A DNA stretch of 64,000 bases from Lithospermum erythrorhizon (GCA_019722365.1 JADFUC010002134.1:62001-126000); one strand, 5' to 3'; shown: positions 36,829 to 48,540, counted from the stretch's first letter. A program made the numbers and translations. The notes: generated by a model not told the origin, from the letters alone.

Positions 36829-37926
36829 ATTTATGGCAAAATTAGTCGTTAAATTTTCGTTAAAGCTCCACATTTCCGTTTCACGTGCCCGTCGGCATTG
36901 ACTACGTTGGGGTTAATTTAGTCATTTCTAAATTTTATTAATTATTAAAGTGAAGATGAAAGTGGACAATGTTTTTTCATAATTATGAAAGTGGAGGAGC
37001 AAGAAGCAGCTCGGAGTTTGGGTAGGAGTATCTCCCAAACAAATTCACTACAAGAATTGCAAATAAATTGTGGAATTCTTTCATTGCCAAGATCTCCGAT
37101 AACCAATTTTTTATTTCAGATAGCAATATCATCAATTTCACCATTAATCAATTTCCTCTTTTTCTTCATCATCCACCATCGTCATTGGCTTTCATTACTA
37201 TGGTTATGAAGCTCGATATGACTTAATCTCCTTGGAAAAAAATTAAAGAAATTAAAATGAATAAAGAGTTAACAGTTAAGCAACAAACTCCGGGTAGCCT
37301 TGTTGGCGGAGTTGTCGAAGTTATCTTGGCAGTGAGTGCTTTCGTCGCTTAGTTTAAGGCGGAAGCGATAGAGGTTGATATGCTTTCGGGAGCCATGAAA
37401 TCTTCTCACACGCCCGGCAGGAGCCGAGCGAGTCGTGTTTACGCACGTGGGACTTGAGGGGTGTTGAGGTCAACGTTTTGACCCGACTTGAAGGGAGATC
37501 ATGGTAGGAGCGGACCGGTTAGTGAGTTATTTCGTAGTATTAATATCACGTGGTGGTCGAGCCGAGGAGAGAGTGTCCGGTTGGAAGGTGCCGCGTAAGG
37601 TTAATGATTGTAGAAGCCCGGGCCATTCGACCGTGGACCGCATTTGACTCCTTGCCGTTGGCGATAGTCGAAGTGTTCGTTGAGGTTGTAATGGAGGTTG
37701 TTATGCAGGTGCAGCTTTGGTCTTGAATGAGAGTAAGCGTCACGGCGTCGATGGGAATAGGAGGTTTTGTATTGGATATGCATATACTGCGTTAGGAGAA
37801 AGAGGTTTTAATTAACAATGTAAAATGGCTAAAATTAACCACAAGCGTAGTCATGTGAGGGCACGTGCAGCCAAATGTGAAGGTTGCTTGGAAAATTTAA
37901 CGCGGGATTAATTTTGCCATAAATTT
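36829..37926. mobile_element. MULE-like element with ~110-bp terminal inverted repeats
   Basis: The left repeat (about 36829-36945) and the reverse complement of the right repeat (about 37813-37926) align along their whole length. Both have AATTTATGGCAAAATTA, GTTAAATTTTC, CACATTT, CACGTGCCC, TGACTACG and GGTTAATTT in the same order. Such long inverted repeats are typical of Mutator-like elements. The 870-base interior has a G+C-rich part (37300-37790) without a recognisable transposase, so it is non-autonomous. I could not confirm a 9-base target duplication. Confidence 0.75.
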
Positions 37927-38003
37927 GAAGTTGGGTGATGGAAAGAAGTCATTATGAAAGTTGGGTGATGGGAATGGAATCGCGGATGAAAGTTGGGTGA
38001 TGT
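37926..38003 (+). repeat. Three copies of GAAAGTTGGGTGATG
   Basis: Copies at about 37927, 37955 and 37988 are spaced 28-33 bases apart, between the right end of the inverted-repeat element and the copia 5' LTR. Confidence 0.85.
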
Positions 38004-38013
38004 GCAATGGCCT

Positions 38014-38148
38014 TTAATACATATTGTATGATATATTATGTTATAGTATTTATTTACGCCAGATTTGGAGCCCGTTAAGCTCATACAGCAATTGTATATA
38101 ACTGTGTTCTTTGATTAATATTAATTGTGGAGTTCTGATAATTACACA
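38014..38148 (+). repeat. 5' LTR of copia element 1
   Basis: Shares 'tatgatatattatg', 'ttatagtattt', 'ttaatat(t/c)aattgtgga' and the terminal ATTACACA with 42823-42957. It is followed at 38149 by TGGTATATCGAGGC, a mutated form of the usual methionine-tRNA primer site TGGTATCAGAGC. Confidence 0.85.
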
Positions 38149-38304
38149 TGGTATATCGAGGCAAAGGCTATGGCAATTTTTTTTTTTTTTTCATACGTTC
38201 TTTTCTCTCTTCTACCTTAATTTGACTAACGTTGTCAATTTTGTTATCTTCTCTGTTTTCGTACTTGATACTCAATTACATTCATCATCATCATAAATCG
38301 TTGT

Positions 38305-41300
38305 TTGTGTCTGCTTGCATCATCATCAATCGCGGCACCATTAAACTACTCTTACTCGATTCCGTCACTATATAAAACTTTTCTTCTCCTCCGTCAAGCT
38401 TTTTCGACCACCACCAAGCCATTATTCGAAGGTGATCTTAGAACTACATTTGGCCGCGACTTGCCATCCGTAGCAATCCGCCCGGCGGTGGCGGTGCCGA
38501 TGTGGTCGCGTCTACCCCAATACATGTCGTTTCCGCTATCTTGGTTCAAGCGATAATGCGGCGACCTTATTGAAATGGAAGTCGTATTTCTTGGTCCACA
38601 GCTTCAGCCAGATGATCCAATCTTTCCGTTTATCTTTTTACATCACGTCGCAAATTTGGGTTTAATACGGTACTATTCCCGAACTTCACCGGATGCTGTG
38701 CTTGTTGGATTTAGGGTCATGTTTGGAAACTATGTTGGTTGTAGTTCTCGATACCATTGATGCTCCCTGAAAGACTCTTAATTATTATGAAAAAGCGCTC
38801 GTCCTTTGTGGATTCATGGGACGGAAAACAACAAATCAGCTTTATCGTTAGCGAGGAATATGTAAGCAATCTAAAACCATGTTTGTTTCCATTATACTTC
38901 GATAAGTTACAACCTTTGTATGTGAGTTGGCTCAGTATAATCATGTTCTGGCATTTGTGTGGTTTTGTGTGGATGTAATGAATTTGGGCGAGGCGTTTGA
39001 GAAGCTTGGGTAGATGATAATAAATGCGTATGATTTATGTATGGGATTAATGTTGACTTGTTTGAGAATTCTCAGTCTACTTTGTTTGGCTCATGATCCT
39101 CCACTTTCCACTTGATGAAGTCTTGCTCGAAACTATGCTAAATTAGAACGATTGAATTATCGGGTATCCGTTGATCATGTTCGAGATGATGTTATAGTCG
39201 TGACTATTGAGAAACCGCACCAATTTTATTTCTTCTAATTTTCGTCCTAAGTGTACATTATATCATCATGGGTCACTTTGAAGACACTTGACCCACTCAA
39301 GCATGGGTTTTGAATAAAGGGGGGAGCTCGGCCGGGCCGAGCGACCCTCGTGAAAGAGTGGTAGAGGCGGTTGCGCAAGGCGCGGCCGAGGGGCGGGCGG
39401 GATCTCACCCCGCTCTGTCGTACACTACTTATTTGTGATAGGGGAGGCTCGGTCTAGGCGTCTTGGTGACTCAATTTCCTTGATGAATCCGCTCGGCGGG
39501 TTATTTGAGAAATGGCATAACTTGTTGCAACTTATTGGTAATTCTGATTCTCCTCTTGTTGATCGTCTTAATGGTACGTTTTTTGTCTCCCCTTGGATTA
39601 TTGATATGGGTGCCTCTACATATGTTACTGGTTTCTTTGATGGTTTGTCTGATGTTGGTTCTATATTGGAGTGTCGAGTAGGACTTCAGGATGGTACTCG
39701 GGCCCCCTCGACTAAGTTTGGTTCTGTTTATTTGTCTCTTGAGTTGAAATTACGTAATGTCTTATATGTGCCTCGGTTTAGCGTAATTTAATGTACGTGT
39801 CTACAGTTGAAGCATATTGATTGTGTTATTCGGGTTGCTAAGAATGTTTTGCGTTATTTCGGACCGTCGTTTGAGGACTCGATTGGAGTGGGTGAATGCC
39901 GAGACGGTATGCTATTTTCGGAAGTTACACCGGACTTGGCTTTGCATGTTATAAATGAAACTTCACCAGAATTGTGGCATTGAAGATTGGGGCATCCTTA
40001 CTTGCTAAGAAAGTACAATATCTACCTTTCATTTCTAGTTCTAGTAGTCTTTTTGAATAAAGCATGTACTAGTTGTCATCAATCCCAAGCATACTAAGAA
40101 GTCATTTCAGTTAGTACTCGTAAAGTAATCGTCGTTTGAATTGATTCATTGTGATGTTTAGGGACCGTATAAATGCTTGTGTCGTCTTGTGGTACTCGTT
40201 ATTTCGACTATTGTTGATGATTATTCACGTCTTTGTGTGACAATTTTTATTGCTTGATAAAACAAGTGTTTAGAATTACTTTCTTGAGTTCTTGCTATGA
40301 TTGATAAATCAATTTAATTCCAAGGTTCAATTAAATGTAGTGACAATAGTCTTGAATTTTACGTCTCACTAATTATTTTTCTTATTAATGGCGTTATATT
40401 TCAAACATCTTATTGTGTGGGTAATCCTCGACAAAATGAATTCGGGTTGGCGTAAACACGTCATAATGCGAATGTAGGTAGAGCCTTACGTTTGCAGGGT
40501 AACTTACCTATCAGTTTTTAGGAAGAGTGTATATTAACTGTTGCTTATCTTATTAATCGTTCCCCATCTTGTGTGATTGATTATAAGACTCCTTATAAAT
40601 TACTTTATGGTTGTCCTCACACTGCCTATACGAATTACAGGTCTTTGGATCTACCACGGTATGCTCATGATTAGAAGTGTCAGTTATACAAGTTTAGTAG
40701 TCGGAGTCGTAAGTGTGTTTTTGTAGGCTATCCGTATGGGAAAAAGGGGTGGAGGCTTTATGATTTGTCTTCTCATGAGTTTTTCATCTCTCGTGATGTT
40801 GTGTTTTATGAGAATGAATTCTCGTACTGTAGTTCTGCTACTATTGATGTGTCTTCTGGTGTTACTCCTGTTGTTTCTGAGAATCTTTCGGATGATGGTG
40901 AGATGTTGGATGGTCCGGGGCTTGATGGTGGTGTCTTTGGTCCGAGGTTGTAGCGGTCGGGCGACGACCGGCCGATACCGATTCGCATCTGGGTCGAGGC
41001 GTTCTGAGGCTGGGTCAATTTGCTCTTGTTTAATTTGAGGCGGTTCGGTGGGGTCCCCGGAGGTTGGTGTGTCAGTGGTAATGGTGCTTTGGGTCGGGTA
41101 TGCGCCTGAGACTCAAGCCCCGACTTCGTTGCATGATTGTTACTAGTGCAGTGAAAATAGTCAATCCTTCTTCAATCTGCTTCCACCGCCTCGGCTTCGG
41201 TTCACCGATACTTTAACTATCTATTGCTCATTAAATGGCTGTGATCGTTTTTCTGGTAGGCACAAACGTTTTCTTGCGGCTATAGCTGCCGAGGTGTAGA

Positions 41301-42780
41301 ACCGACATCTTTTCAGAGAACGCGATGAGTGATCTAAATGGCCAGCCATGGCTAATGGTCGGGCTTTGGGAGGGATGAAATCTCTTCCACACAGTAGAAG
41401 GCGCTTTCATTAGTCGTTGGGTGTACAAGGTGAAATGCTTCGATGGCGGTATGGAGATATATAAGGCTCGTCTTTTGTAGTTTTTGGTAATCATCGAGTT
41501 GAAGATATTATTAGTATAGTGATACTTTTGCACGGTGGCGAAGATGGTTGCATTGAGCTTTTTCTTCTTTATTCTTCTTTGCAGAAGCGGGAGTTAAATG
41601 AGATGGATGTTTATAATGCATTTCCCGCTAGCGTCTTATAGAGGAGGTGTATATGTAGGCTCCCGGGGTTCTCGGGCGGTCGGCAGGAGAGGTGTGTCGC
41701 CTCCTTAAATCTCTTTATGGGTTGAAACAGGTGCCTCGATGTTGGTTTTCTAAGTTGTCTACTACTTTGAAACGGTATGGTTTCATTCAATCGCTCTCTG
41801 ATTATTCTCTCTTTACTTGGTCTAAATGTGATGTGGAGATTAATGTGTTTGTGTATGTTGATGATCTTATTCTATGCAGAACAATTCATTTGCGTAACTC
41901 TCTTTCAAAGGAATATTTGAGCTCCTGTTTTCATATGAAGGACCTTTGTCCTCTTAAGTATTTCCTTGGACTTGAAGGGTTGCCCGTAGCACAGAAGGGT
42001 ATTTTAAGTCAGCCCAGTATACTACGGATATTATTTAAAGGCGGGTGGCTACTCTAGATATTATTTAGGCTGGTCTTAGGTGCTAAACTTGCCTCCTTCC
42101 GTTAAGCCAAAACCATCGTTTGGCTGGATTCGAGAGAGTCCGTTGTTTGGGGATATTGAACGTTATAGACAGTTGGTGGAGTGTTTACTCTATTTGTCTT
42201 TTACTCGCCCCGATTTATCTTTTGTGGTTCTTTTCTTTTCCGATTCATTAAATTACTCGCCGGATTGTCGTTGGGCCAGTACGCTCTACTGAGTTTATCA
42301 GAAGTATAAAGAAATCACAGGCGGTATTCTTTGCATTCGGCTGTGATGCTTGATTAACGAGGTTAGTGTGATTCGAATTGAAATTTAGTTGTCGCAAATG
42401 CGAGAAGATATGTGTCCGGTTGGTTGGAGTTATTTGGGTGATTCTCCTATTTCTTGGAGTCAAGAAATAGGTCGTGTCTTAACTCGTCATCTGCTGAATA
42501 CAGTATGGGTCTTTACATTCTAACGCCAAACTTATTTGGTTGAAGGTCTCTACTTGAGTCTTGGGATTTCATGCTGGCGCCCATTACAACTCCGGTATGA
42601 TAATTCGATCGGCTTTGTATCTTGCCGCAATCCGGTGTTCCATGGCGTCTTTAAGCATTGAAATTAGCATCATTTTGTTCGTGATGCTGCGTCAAAGGGA
42701 GTTATTGCAGCTTCTCATGTTTAAATCGTGGCCCAGGCGTCTAACAAGCGGTTGTAAACCTCGGTTTGAAACTTTCTTAT
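38305..42780 (+). pseudogene. Copia gag-pol remnant
   Basis: Fragments in several frames follow the copia order. A gag-like part covers 38305-39430. The protease region at 39435-39791 has WIIDMGASTYVTG in place of the expected D-[ST]-GA and the following NVLYVPRFS. The integrase at about 40140-40960 has TIVDDYSRL, YLINRSPS, DYKTPYKLLYG, KCVFVGYPYGKKGWRLYD and FISRDVVFYENEF. The reverse transcriptase at 41692-42057 has LKSLYGLKQVPRCW and NVFVYVDDLILC, with the YVDD active site intact. RNase H-like scraps continue to about 42560. Stops and frameshifts are frequent and the protease active-site Thr/Ser is replaced by Met, so no functional protein can be made. Confidence 0.9.
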
Positions 42781-42822
42781 GATTAAATTTATGATCGCCA
42801 TCTTTCCGGCTTGAGGGGTGAG

Positions 42823-42957
42823 TATTAGGATATATTATATGATATATTATGTTTATAGTATTATTTAAAGGGCACATTGTAGTAGGGCAGTTAGATCATT
42901 TAACCATTATATATAAGCTTTTTGTATTTTAATTAATATCAATTGTGGAATTACACA
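42823..42957 (+). repeat. 3' LTR of copia element 1
   Basis: Begins TATTAGGATATATT (probably TGTTAGG originally) directly after the polypurine tract and ends ATTACACA like the 5' copy. Confidence 0.85.
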
Positions 42958-42995
42958 ATATTCTACATAAATATATTAGCTAGCTCGTTGTGCAG

Positions 42996-43240
42996 GAATC
43001 ATCCATTCAAATGCTTCCCGATGTTCCTCTAATGCTTGATTGTCCGAAGTATTGTAATGGTAATTGTTATAACTATTGTAATGGCTACAAACCAATAGTT
43101 TGTGATGATGGTGCTTGCATATGCACATCTAATCCTAAGGTTAAGTCTCATTGGACTGTCAAAATTATTGTGGTCCTATTGGTGAGAAGCTTAGTTTGCC
43201 AACTTGTGATGATGGAATTTGCAAGTGTATTTCTCTATAA
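42996..43240 (+). pseudogene. Orphan exon for a two-domain cysteine-rich (defensin-like) peptide, frameshifted
   Basis: After a good acceptor (GTTGTGCAG, ending 42995) the reading LMLDCPKYCNGNCYNYC...PIVCDDGACICTS shows seven cysteines. After a change of frame near 43145, SLDCQNYCG...LPTCDDGICKCISL then stop (43238-43240) gives a second domain with five. The two share C-x3-C and CDDGxCxC spacing, so the exon encodes two tandem cysteine-rich modules resembling defensin-like/NCR peptides, which usually have the signal peptide on a separate first exon. No such exon is seen between the copia 3' LTR (38 bases upstream) and here, so the gene is either broken by the retrotransposon or its first exon lies beyond it. 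The frameshift also suggests decay, unless a tiny intron separates the modules. I do not recognise the exact family. Confidence 0.5.
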
Positions 43241-43456
43241 GACAAATAAGATTGGATCATTGGATGAATTCAGAATACGAATGGTATGGTTATTGAGGTG
43301 GCTGGGAGTAGCATTTAATGTTTCTCCAAGGCTTTTAGTTAACATTTGGCAAGTGGCATTTTTGATTGTCTTCCACGTATATTATACCTTATTGGTTTAG
43401 AGGTTATTACGTTCAGAAGATTCAAAGTCAACTATAGAATGGACATTAAAGGAAGC

Positions 43457-44127
43457 TAGGGATGTTTTTGGTTCGTTATAGCCGGTTTTTTCAAATTTTT
43501 TGAGTGAGCGGAATTACATCGGTTTTAAATCTATGGCCAGCCCCCGGTTTGATATTAATTCGGTTTGAATACAGTTCGGTTGATGTCGGTTTAAATGCTC
43601 TTGGTCGGTTCGATTCGATTCGGTTTGGTTTTATAACAATAATATAATATAAAAAAGTTCGTGATTTGAGGTAAAATAAAATATAGCTAAAGAATTTCAG
43701 CAGCATACCTTAAAATGCATGATAAAGCTGTAGGCAGTCATCCGAGCAAATTGCTTACTAGGCATTGCGATGGATTGTTTCAAACTGGCATGCCACTTGA
43801 TAATAGATATAATTTCTTCCAATCTCCAGTTACTAACACATGAGTAATAACATTAATTACTATGAAATAATTCCAAATATTATAAAATCATGATTTGAAC
43901 TAAAATAGAGTATTCGTGATTTATTTAGAATAGTTATAAACTAAAAATAAATATTTTAAACAAAATATATATTCTCAGTTCGAGTTCGGTCGGTTTGGGT
44001 TCGTTTATGCTTAGAACCGATTAATTGTCGGTTTAATTTTTTTCTTTACCGTGTGGTAAGTCTAGATTTTTTCCAACCAAATCAGTGCAAAAATTTGGTT
44101 CGATTTGGTTATTCGATAACGTCCTCC
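43457..44127. mobile_element. Non-autonomous hAT-type element, 671 bp
   Basis: Flanked by an 8-base direct repeat with one difference: AAGGAAGC (43449-43456) and GAGGAAGC (44128-44135), the target size of hAT transposons. It starts TAGGGATGTTTTTGG and ends GATAACGTCCTCC. Subterminal regions are packed with GGTTCGGTTT / AACCGA motifs in both orientations; the middle is A+T-rich and non-coding. Confidence 0.75.
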
Positions 44128-44164
44128 GAGGAAGCTATCTTTGATTTGTAAGATTCTAAATTAC

Positions 44165-44400
44165 GTAACTAAAGGCGGCAAAACTTGGGTTAGTAGATCT
44201 CTGCCCAACGAGCCAGAGCCCGGCCCGGCCACTTTAAGGATGAGCTGGGCGGACCGTGCTTTATGGTCGATAGGCTGAGGCCTTAACGAACCGGGCGGCC
44301 CTCCCGTTAAAATTCTTGGGCCCACTGTCGGTTTGAGGCCCGTGTATCGAGGCGTGTAGTGCAGTTGGGGTCTGGGTACACCACGTTTATAGAGGCTAAT
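44165..44400. mobile_element. G+C-rich hAT-type end
   Basis: 'taaaggcggcaaaacttggg' followed by clustered GCCCGGCCCGG, GGGCGG, CCGGGC and GGGCCC motifs is the look of the 5' end of plant hAT elements. The decayed hAT transposase at 45716-47120 lies downstream in a suitable position. The opposite end was not found. Confidence 0.5.
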
Positions 44401-45029
44401 GCCCACGTTTGCTTGATTTGCTGCAGATTTGTTTACATTAAAATTTTGAACAATGATGGCCAGAACAGACAAATAACATTTCTAAACGAAATAACTTTAA
44501 TAGTTCAAATATGTAGTTTAAGATACAATAGGCTTTGATAACAATTAATACCGTACAAGCAGACGAATACGATACATTGATTACGTTCGGTCCTTTCGTG
44601 GTGAAACCTAAAAGTTACAAAGTAGCACGGTATGTTGACTTTCCACAAATTCCTACACGTCCGTGAAGTAAACATGATGTGGTTAAATTAAGCGTCCTCG
44701 GGCACCCATTTTCAATCTTGACATCAAAGCTGTTAAATAAAAGCTGGTTACAGCTACTTGTTACAAAAGTTATTGCGTTAGAACAAAGAGGAGGTAGCAT
44801 GAGCCTTTCGGCGGATGGATCACGATATTCTTGAAAAACCTCTCTTTACAGCGCCTACGGAATTAACTTTCTCTTGAGGCATAGTGAACAATATGATAAG
44901 GAAATAATTACTCGGCGCTATTAGTGATACTTACTTGAACTTGTGATTATTAAACATGAAATGAATACCTTATAGATCAAGAAAAATGCTTTCTAGACAT
45001 TTTAGCATAAGCAGTCTGTAGTTTTAATG

Positions 45030-45362
45030 AAAGCAGTACCGTGTTCATAACGGCTAGTTAGCAGCTCACATCCTTCTTTACCGTGGTACCGTTTGGATGA
45101 AGCAGTACCATGGTAGTTTCAACAACTACTTTTTAGACTTTTATGATCACCGTATTTCGTTCGTATGAAGCGGTACTAGAATCTGCTTGTCTGAATTCTG
45201 CAAGTTATATTTGTACCAAGCATTAGTACCATTTCCTCCAGCATTTTTAGTTCCAGTCAACAGTACCATTCATCCAAGCGGTACTAGATTTGATCCTAAC
45301 GAAATGTCATTCTAAGCGATCTTCACTTCATTTCTTCATATGATCGAGTGGTACCACGTCAT
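45030..45362. repeat. Cluster of GGTAC-type motifs
   Basis: At least nine GTACC/GGTAC cores lie within about 330 bases, many in the contexts AAGC(G/A)GTAC or CGGTACTAGA, in both orientations. They lie between the G+C-rich hAT end and its transposase remnant, so they could be subterminal binding repeats. Confidence 0.5.
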
Positions 45363-45715
45363 GGATAGGCTACATAAAAGGGAAACATCTTTCTTCATTT
45401 CTCACAAGTGACAATGCATTCCTGTCGTCTGTCAGCATGATGGCTTTTAGCAATTACAATGCTAAATTTACTTGTTTTATTTTTTTTTGAAGTCTAAGAA
45501 TTTTGTTGAAGTCTAAAGATTCAATTGAAGTCTAAGGATTCTTTTTTCAAGTCGTGAAGCTTGTTCGTTCGTAATCTAAAGCTTACTTTTTCGATCTCGA
45601 GTTCCATATTACTATATTCTTTATTAATTTTGATATTTGTTTCTCTAAATTAATGACATCAAAAACGTAATCTTGGTTAAAATATTCAAAGTGATTTTTG
45701 TAGTGCTAGTATGGC

Positions 45716-47120
45716 TAATGAGTATGTTAATTTAGAGGATGATGTCGTATGGATGAAGCATCGTTATTAACTCTCCAATCTAGTGCTCTGAGATACTACT
45801 AATGAAAGGAAAAAAAAGCTTATCATGGATTTGAAATATTTTGGCTTATAGGATGGAAACTATGGAAATTTTTAAATCGGTAGTTCTTTGCCTTTTAATC
45901 ATTGTGATGGATATCGTTTCACTAATTGGATTCAAAAGAAATTACGTTAATCCACAGGCTAAACGTATCCCCATTGCCTACTTTATGAACCGATGCTTTA
46001 AATATTTTAAAAATGAAAGAGCACTTCTAGGTGCAACTCTTTAGAGCTTTGCCTTATAAAATGTGTTTGACTAGTGATATTGGTGTCTTGTCATTGGATT
46101 GATAAAGAATGGGTGTGTTTGAAAGGATAATTGTATATTTTTAGATCAATTGCTAAACATAATAATATTTAAATTTCGGAAGGTATACTCGTATGTTCCG
46201 AAAATTACAAATGTTTGAATAAGATTGCTTCAATTTCATTTGATAATGCGTCCGCTGATAACATTTCAATTGAAATACTAAAGATGCCAATTAAACCGGA
46301 TTTTAGTGAACATTTTCATGTTGATGTTTATGTCACGTCCTTCAATTAGTTGCTAAAGATGGAATCAAAGTTGTTTGGGATGAGTTTATTTTATTAATTC
46401 ATAAGGCCGTTAAAAGTTTAAAAATTAATTTTGGATTGTGAAACTAGATGGAACTTCGACTTACGTCTACTTGGTTCGTGCATATATATATAAAGGAAGA
46501 AATCACAAAATTTTATGAGATCGTACTCCGGTTGATAGATATTATGTTCCTCTCCTTGTATGTGTATGAATTACTTAAGTTTCTAGAACCAATTAAAGGT
46601 ATGCTAAGTTTTCAACTTCATTATAATTCAAACATTCATCTTTCTTTAGAATGTGTTGTTAATCTTGTCATTCATATGAGTAAATATAGAGATGACTATG
46701 TTGTTAGAGTTATGGTTCTGAATATGAGAGAGAAGTTTTTAAACTATTTTCATCCTATGCTACATGCATATGCAATTGGTGCAATAATGGATCATAACAT
46801 TAGATTAAGAGTTTTTCATTTCTATGTAGATTCGTATTATGGTTCTTTAGTATCCTTTAATCATGAACTAAAGAATTTTGATAGGAAAAAAATATAAAGA
46901 TGGAATTGAGACTTATTTGTATAACATGTATAACAAATATCAATCAAGATATGCCTGAGGTAAAGCCTACTTGAAGTGTACAAAGTTTTAATGTACCCGA
47001 TGCGGGGAGTTAAAAATCTGAAGTCAACATCTTCCTTAGAAATCTTTTCTGATTATTATGTAGAAAATAATCTACTCACAAGGAACACAAAATGAATTAA
47101 CTTCGATATTTAACTACTAA
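45716..47120 (+). pseudogene. hAT-superfamily transposase remnant (RICESLEEPER-like)
   Basis: Reading across frames gives the plant hAT order. WIDKEWVCLKG lies near 46100, and SISFDNASADN near 46230 is the catalytic-core 'DNA-N' region. ETRWN is at about 46440. The long open part at 46448-46897 includes YELLKFLEPIKGML (equivalent to the 'LEPF' segment) and the DUF4413-like region ending LHAYAIGAIMDHNIRLRVFHFYVDSYYG. ELSQYNDNSNPFDEAE near 47130 resembles the start of the C-terminal dimerisation domain. Stops and shifts are many, and the BED zinc finger is not visible. It is not functional. Confidence 0.75.
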
Positions 47121-47169
47121 CTTTGAATTAAGTCAATATAATGATAATAGTAATCCGTTCGATGAAGCC

Positions 47170-48540
47170 GAGATCAAATAATTCACCGGTAATCTCTTGT
47201 TCCATTATCTAGATGAGGCTAAACTTAGTCAATTTTGCACGTTTACTAGTGAATGGTATCCGGATATAGTTGTTCAATTCTATAAGTCCATGGGAATGGA
47301 TCGTAAGGCAAATGTAGATAATGGTGACCCTATGATAGGACTTACTTTTAATGTCAATGGTGAACAAGGGATGATAACCGAGGATGATTTGAAAACCGTA
47401 TTTGGTATGACTAGGCATGAGGATGAGGACGAAGGTTTTGCGGATTATCGGAACCAAAGGGGGTGGTAATGAGGAATGGAAGCCTATAAAAAGAAGATTG
47501 TGCCATGGTTCTAAACAATAATCGTAGAGGCTTTAATCCCAAGTTAATTTATAAGTATAATTTAAATGGAGGCGGGAAAGTTTGTGTAGAGTGGTTCAAA
47601 AGTATTTATTTCCCTTAACTAGTAGTCGCGTAAACAGCCTTGTCTGAATGTTCGCTACTTGGGCCGCTCTTAAATGAGGCGAAGGTTAACTATCCTGCGT
47701 ATCCTCGAACACATTTTCTACCATAAAAATAAGGCGTCGCGTATGGCATGATCTATCGTATTTGTTGGTGAATGTCGAAAAAGTCCCATTTTAGGTCTCG
47801 TAAAGTTTGATGTTAAAGAAGGGCTCGATGGTAGGAAAAGCCTCAATTTCCTAAATTTGAAGTGTATTTGTGGGATAAGGTGTTGCGTTAGAGGTGGGAG
47901 ATTTATGGTCAATATGAGTCGGTGAGGCGAAATTTGGAAATGCAATGGATGTAAAGCCCCGAACTTCGGCTCAAATAGGGTGGGTACAATGCAGGCGGGA
48001 AGGAGATTTGTAATTTCACTCAAATTGAGGCATCACTTCGCAACAACCCGGCGGGGGAGCCCGATGTTAGCACCACAGGCGTTCCTAGTTGATACTTTGA
48101 AGAAGTTGTTTGGCCGAAGGCATATTATTGAAGAATGAGGTGAAAGAGATGAAGACGGAGATAACCGGATTGCGCACGGATATCGATGTGATGAAGAACA
48201 AGGAGGAGAAGATGTTGAACGAGATGAAGTCGATGAGGATCAAGTATGAGGGAGGATCACGAGCCTTGATACAAATGATAAACGCATTGCTTTCGCCTCC
48301 GCCCACCTTGTCGGCCGCTATTGATCTTTCGGGATGATGCCGCCTCCTCCGCGGCCCGTCCATCTCGGCTTCTTGCGGACGGATGGCGTTCGTGGAACGA
48401 GTGGGTGGGGCGAAGATCCGAACGAAATGATGGGGCCGGTCTATCTGCTAGCCCCGCCCAACTAACTAGGGGTCGAAGTTGGCTGATATCGTGGACCCCG
48501 ACACAAGCCCGGTTCGCATTTTTTATTATTTGTTAGTTGT
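47170..48540 (+). pseudogene. Unassigned transposon ORF debris
   Basis: The open part at 47197-47469 reads FCTFTSEWYPDIVVQFYKSMG ... LTFNVNGEQGMITEDDLKTVFGM. This resembles the conserved 'EFY...V RG..I.FS...I...LG' module of plant retroelement gag-like or 'putative plant transposon' proteins. At 48110-48337 a Lys/Glu-rich, heptad-like stretch (LKNEVKEMKTEITGLRTDID) suggests a coiled coil, followed by a G+C-rich Pro/Arg-coding tail. Frames are broken. The order fits a gag-type protein without a polymerase. Confidence 0.45.

Larger units (their letters stand above)
38014..42957 (+). mobile_element. Ty1/copia LTR retrotransposon, decayed, ~4.9 kb
   Basis: It has two related ~135-base LTRs, a primer-binding site just after the 5' LTR, a polypurine tract (TTGAGGGGTGAG, 42812-42822) just before the 3' LTR, and relics in the copia order gag, protease, integrase, reverse transcriptase, RNase H. 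The LTRs differ at many positions and the frames are broken, so the insertion is old. No clear 5-base target duplication remains. Confidence 0.9.

Noticed and set aside
44161..44472. 103-codon open frame, minus strand, Pro/Gly-rich
   Set aside because: It is a translation of the G+C-rich end of a hAT element, not a gene.
46448..46897. 149-codon frame considered as an intact gene
   Set aside because: It reads as the middle of a hAT transposase whose flanking parts are broken by stops, so it is a remnant.
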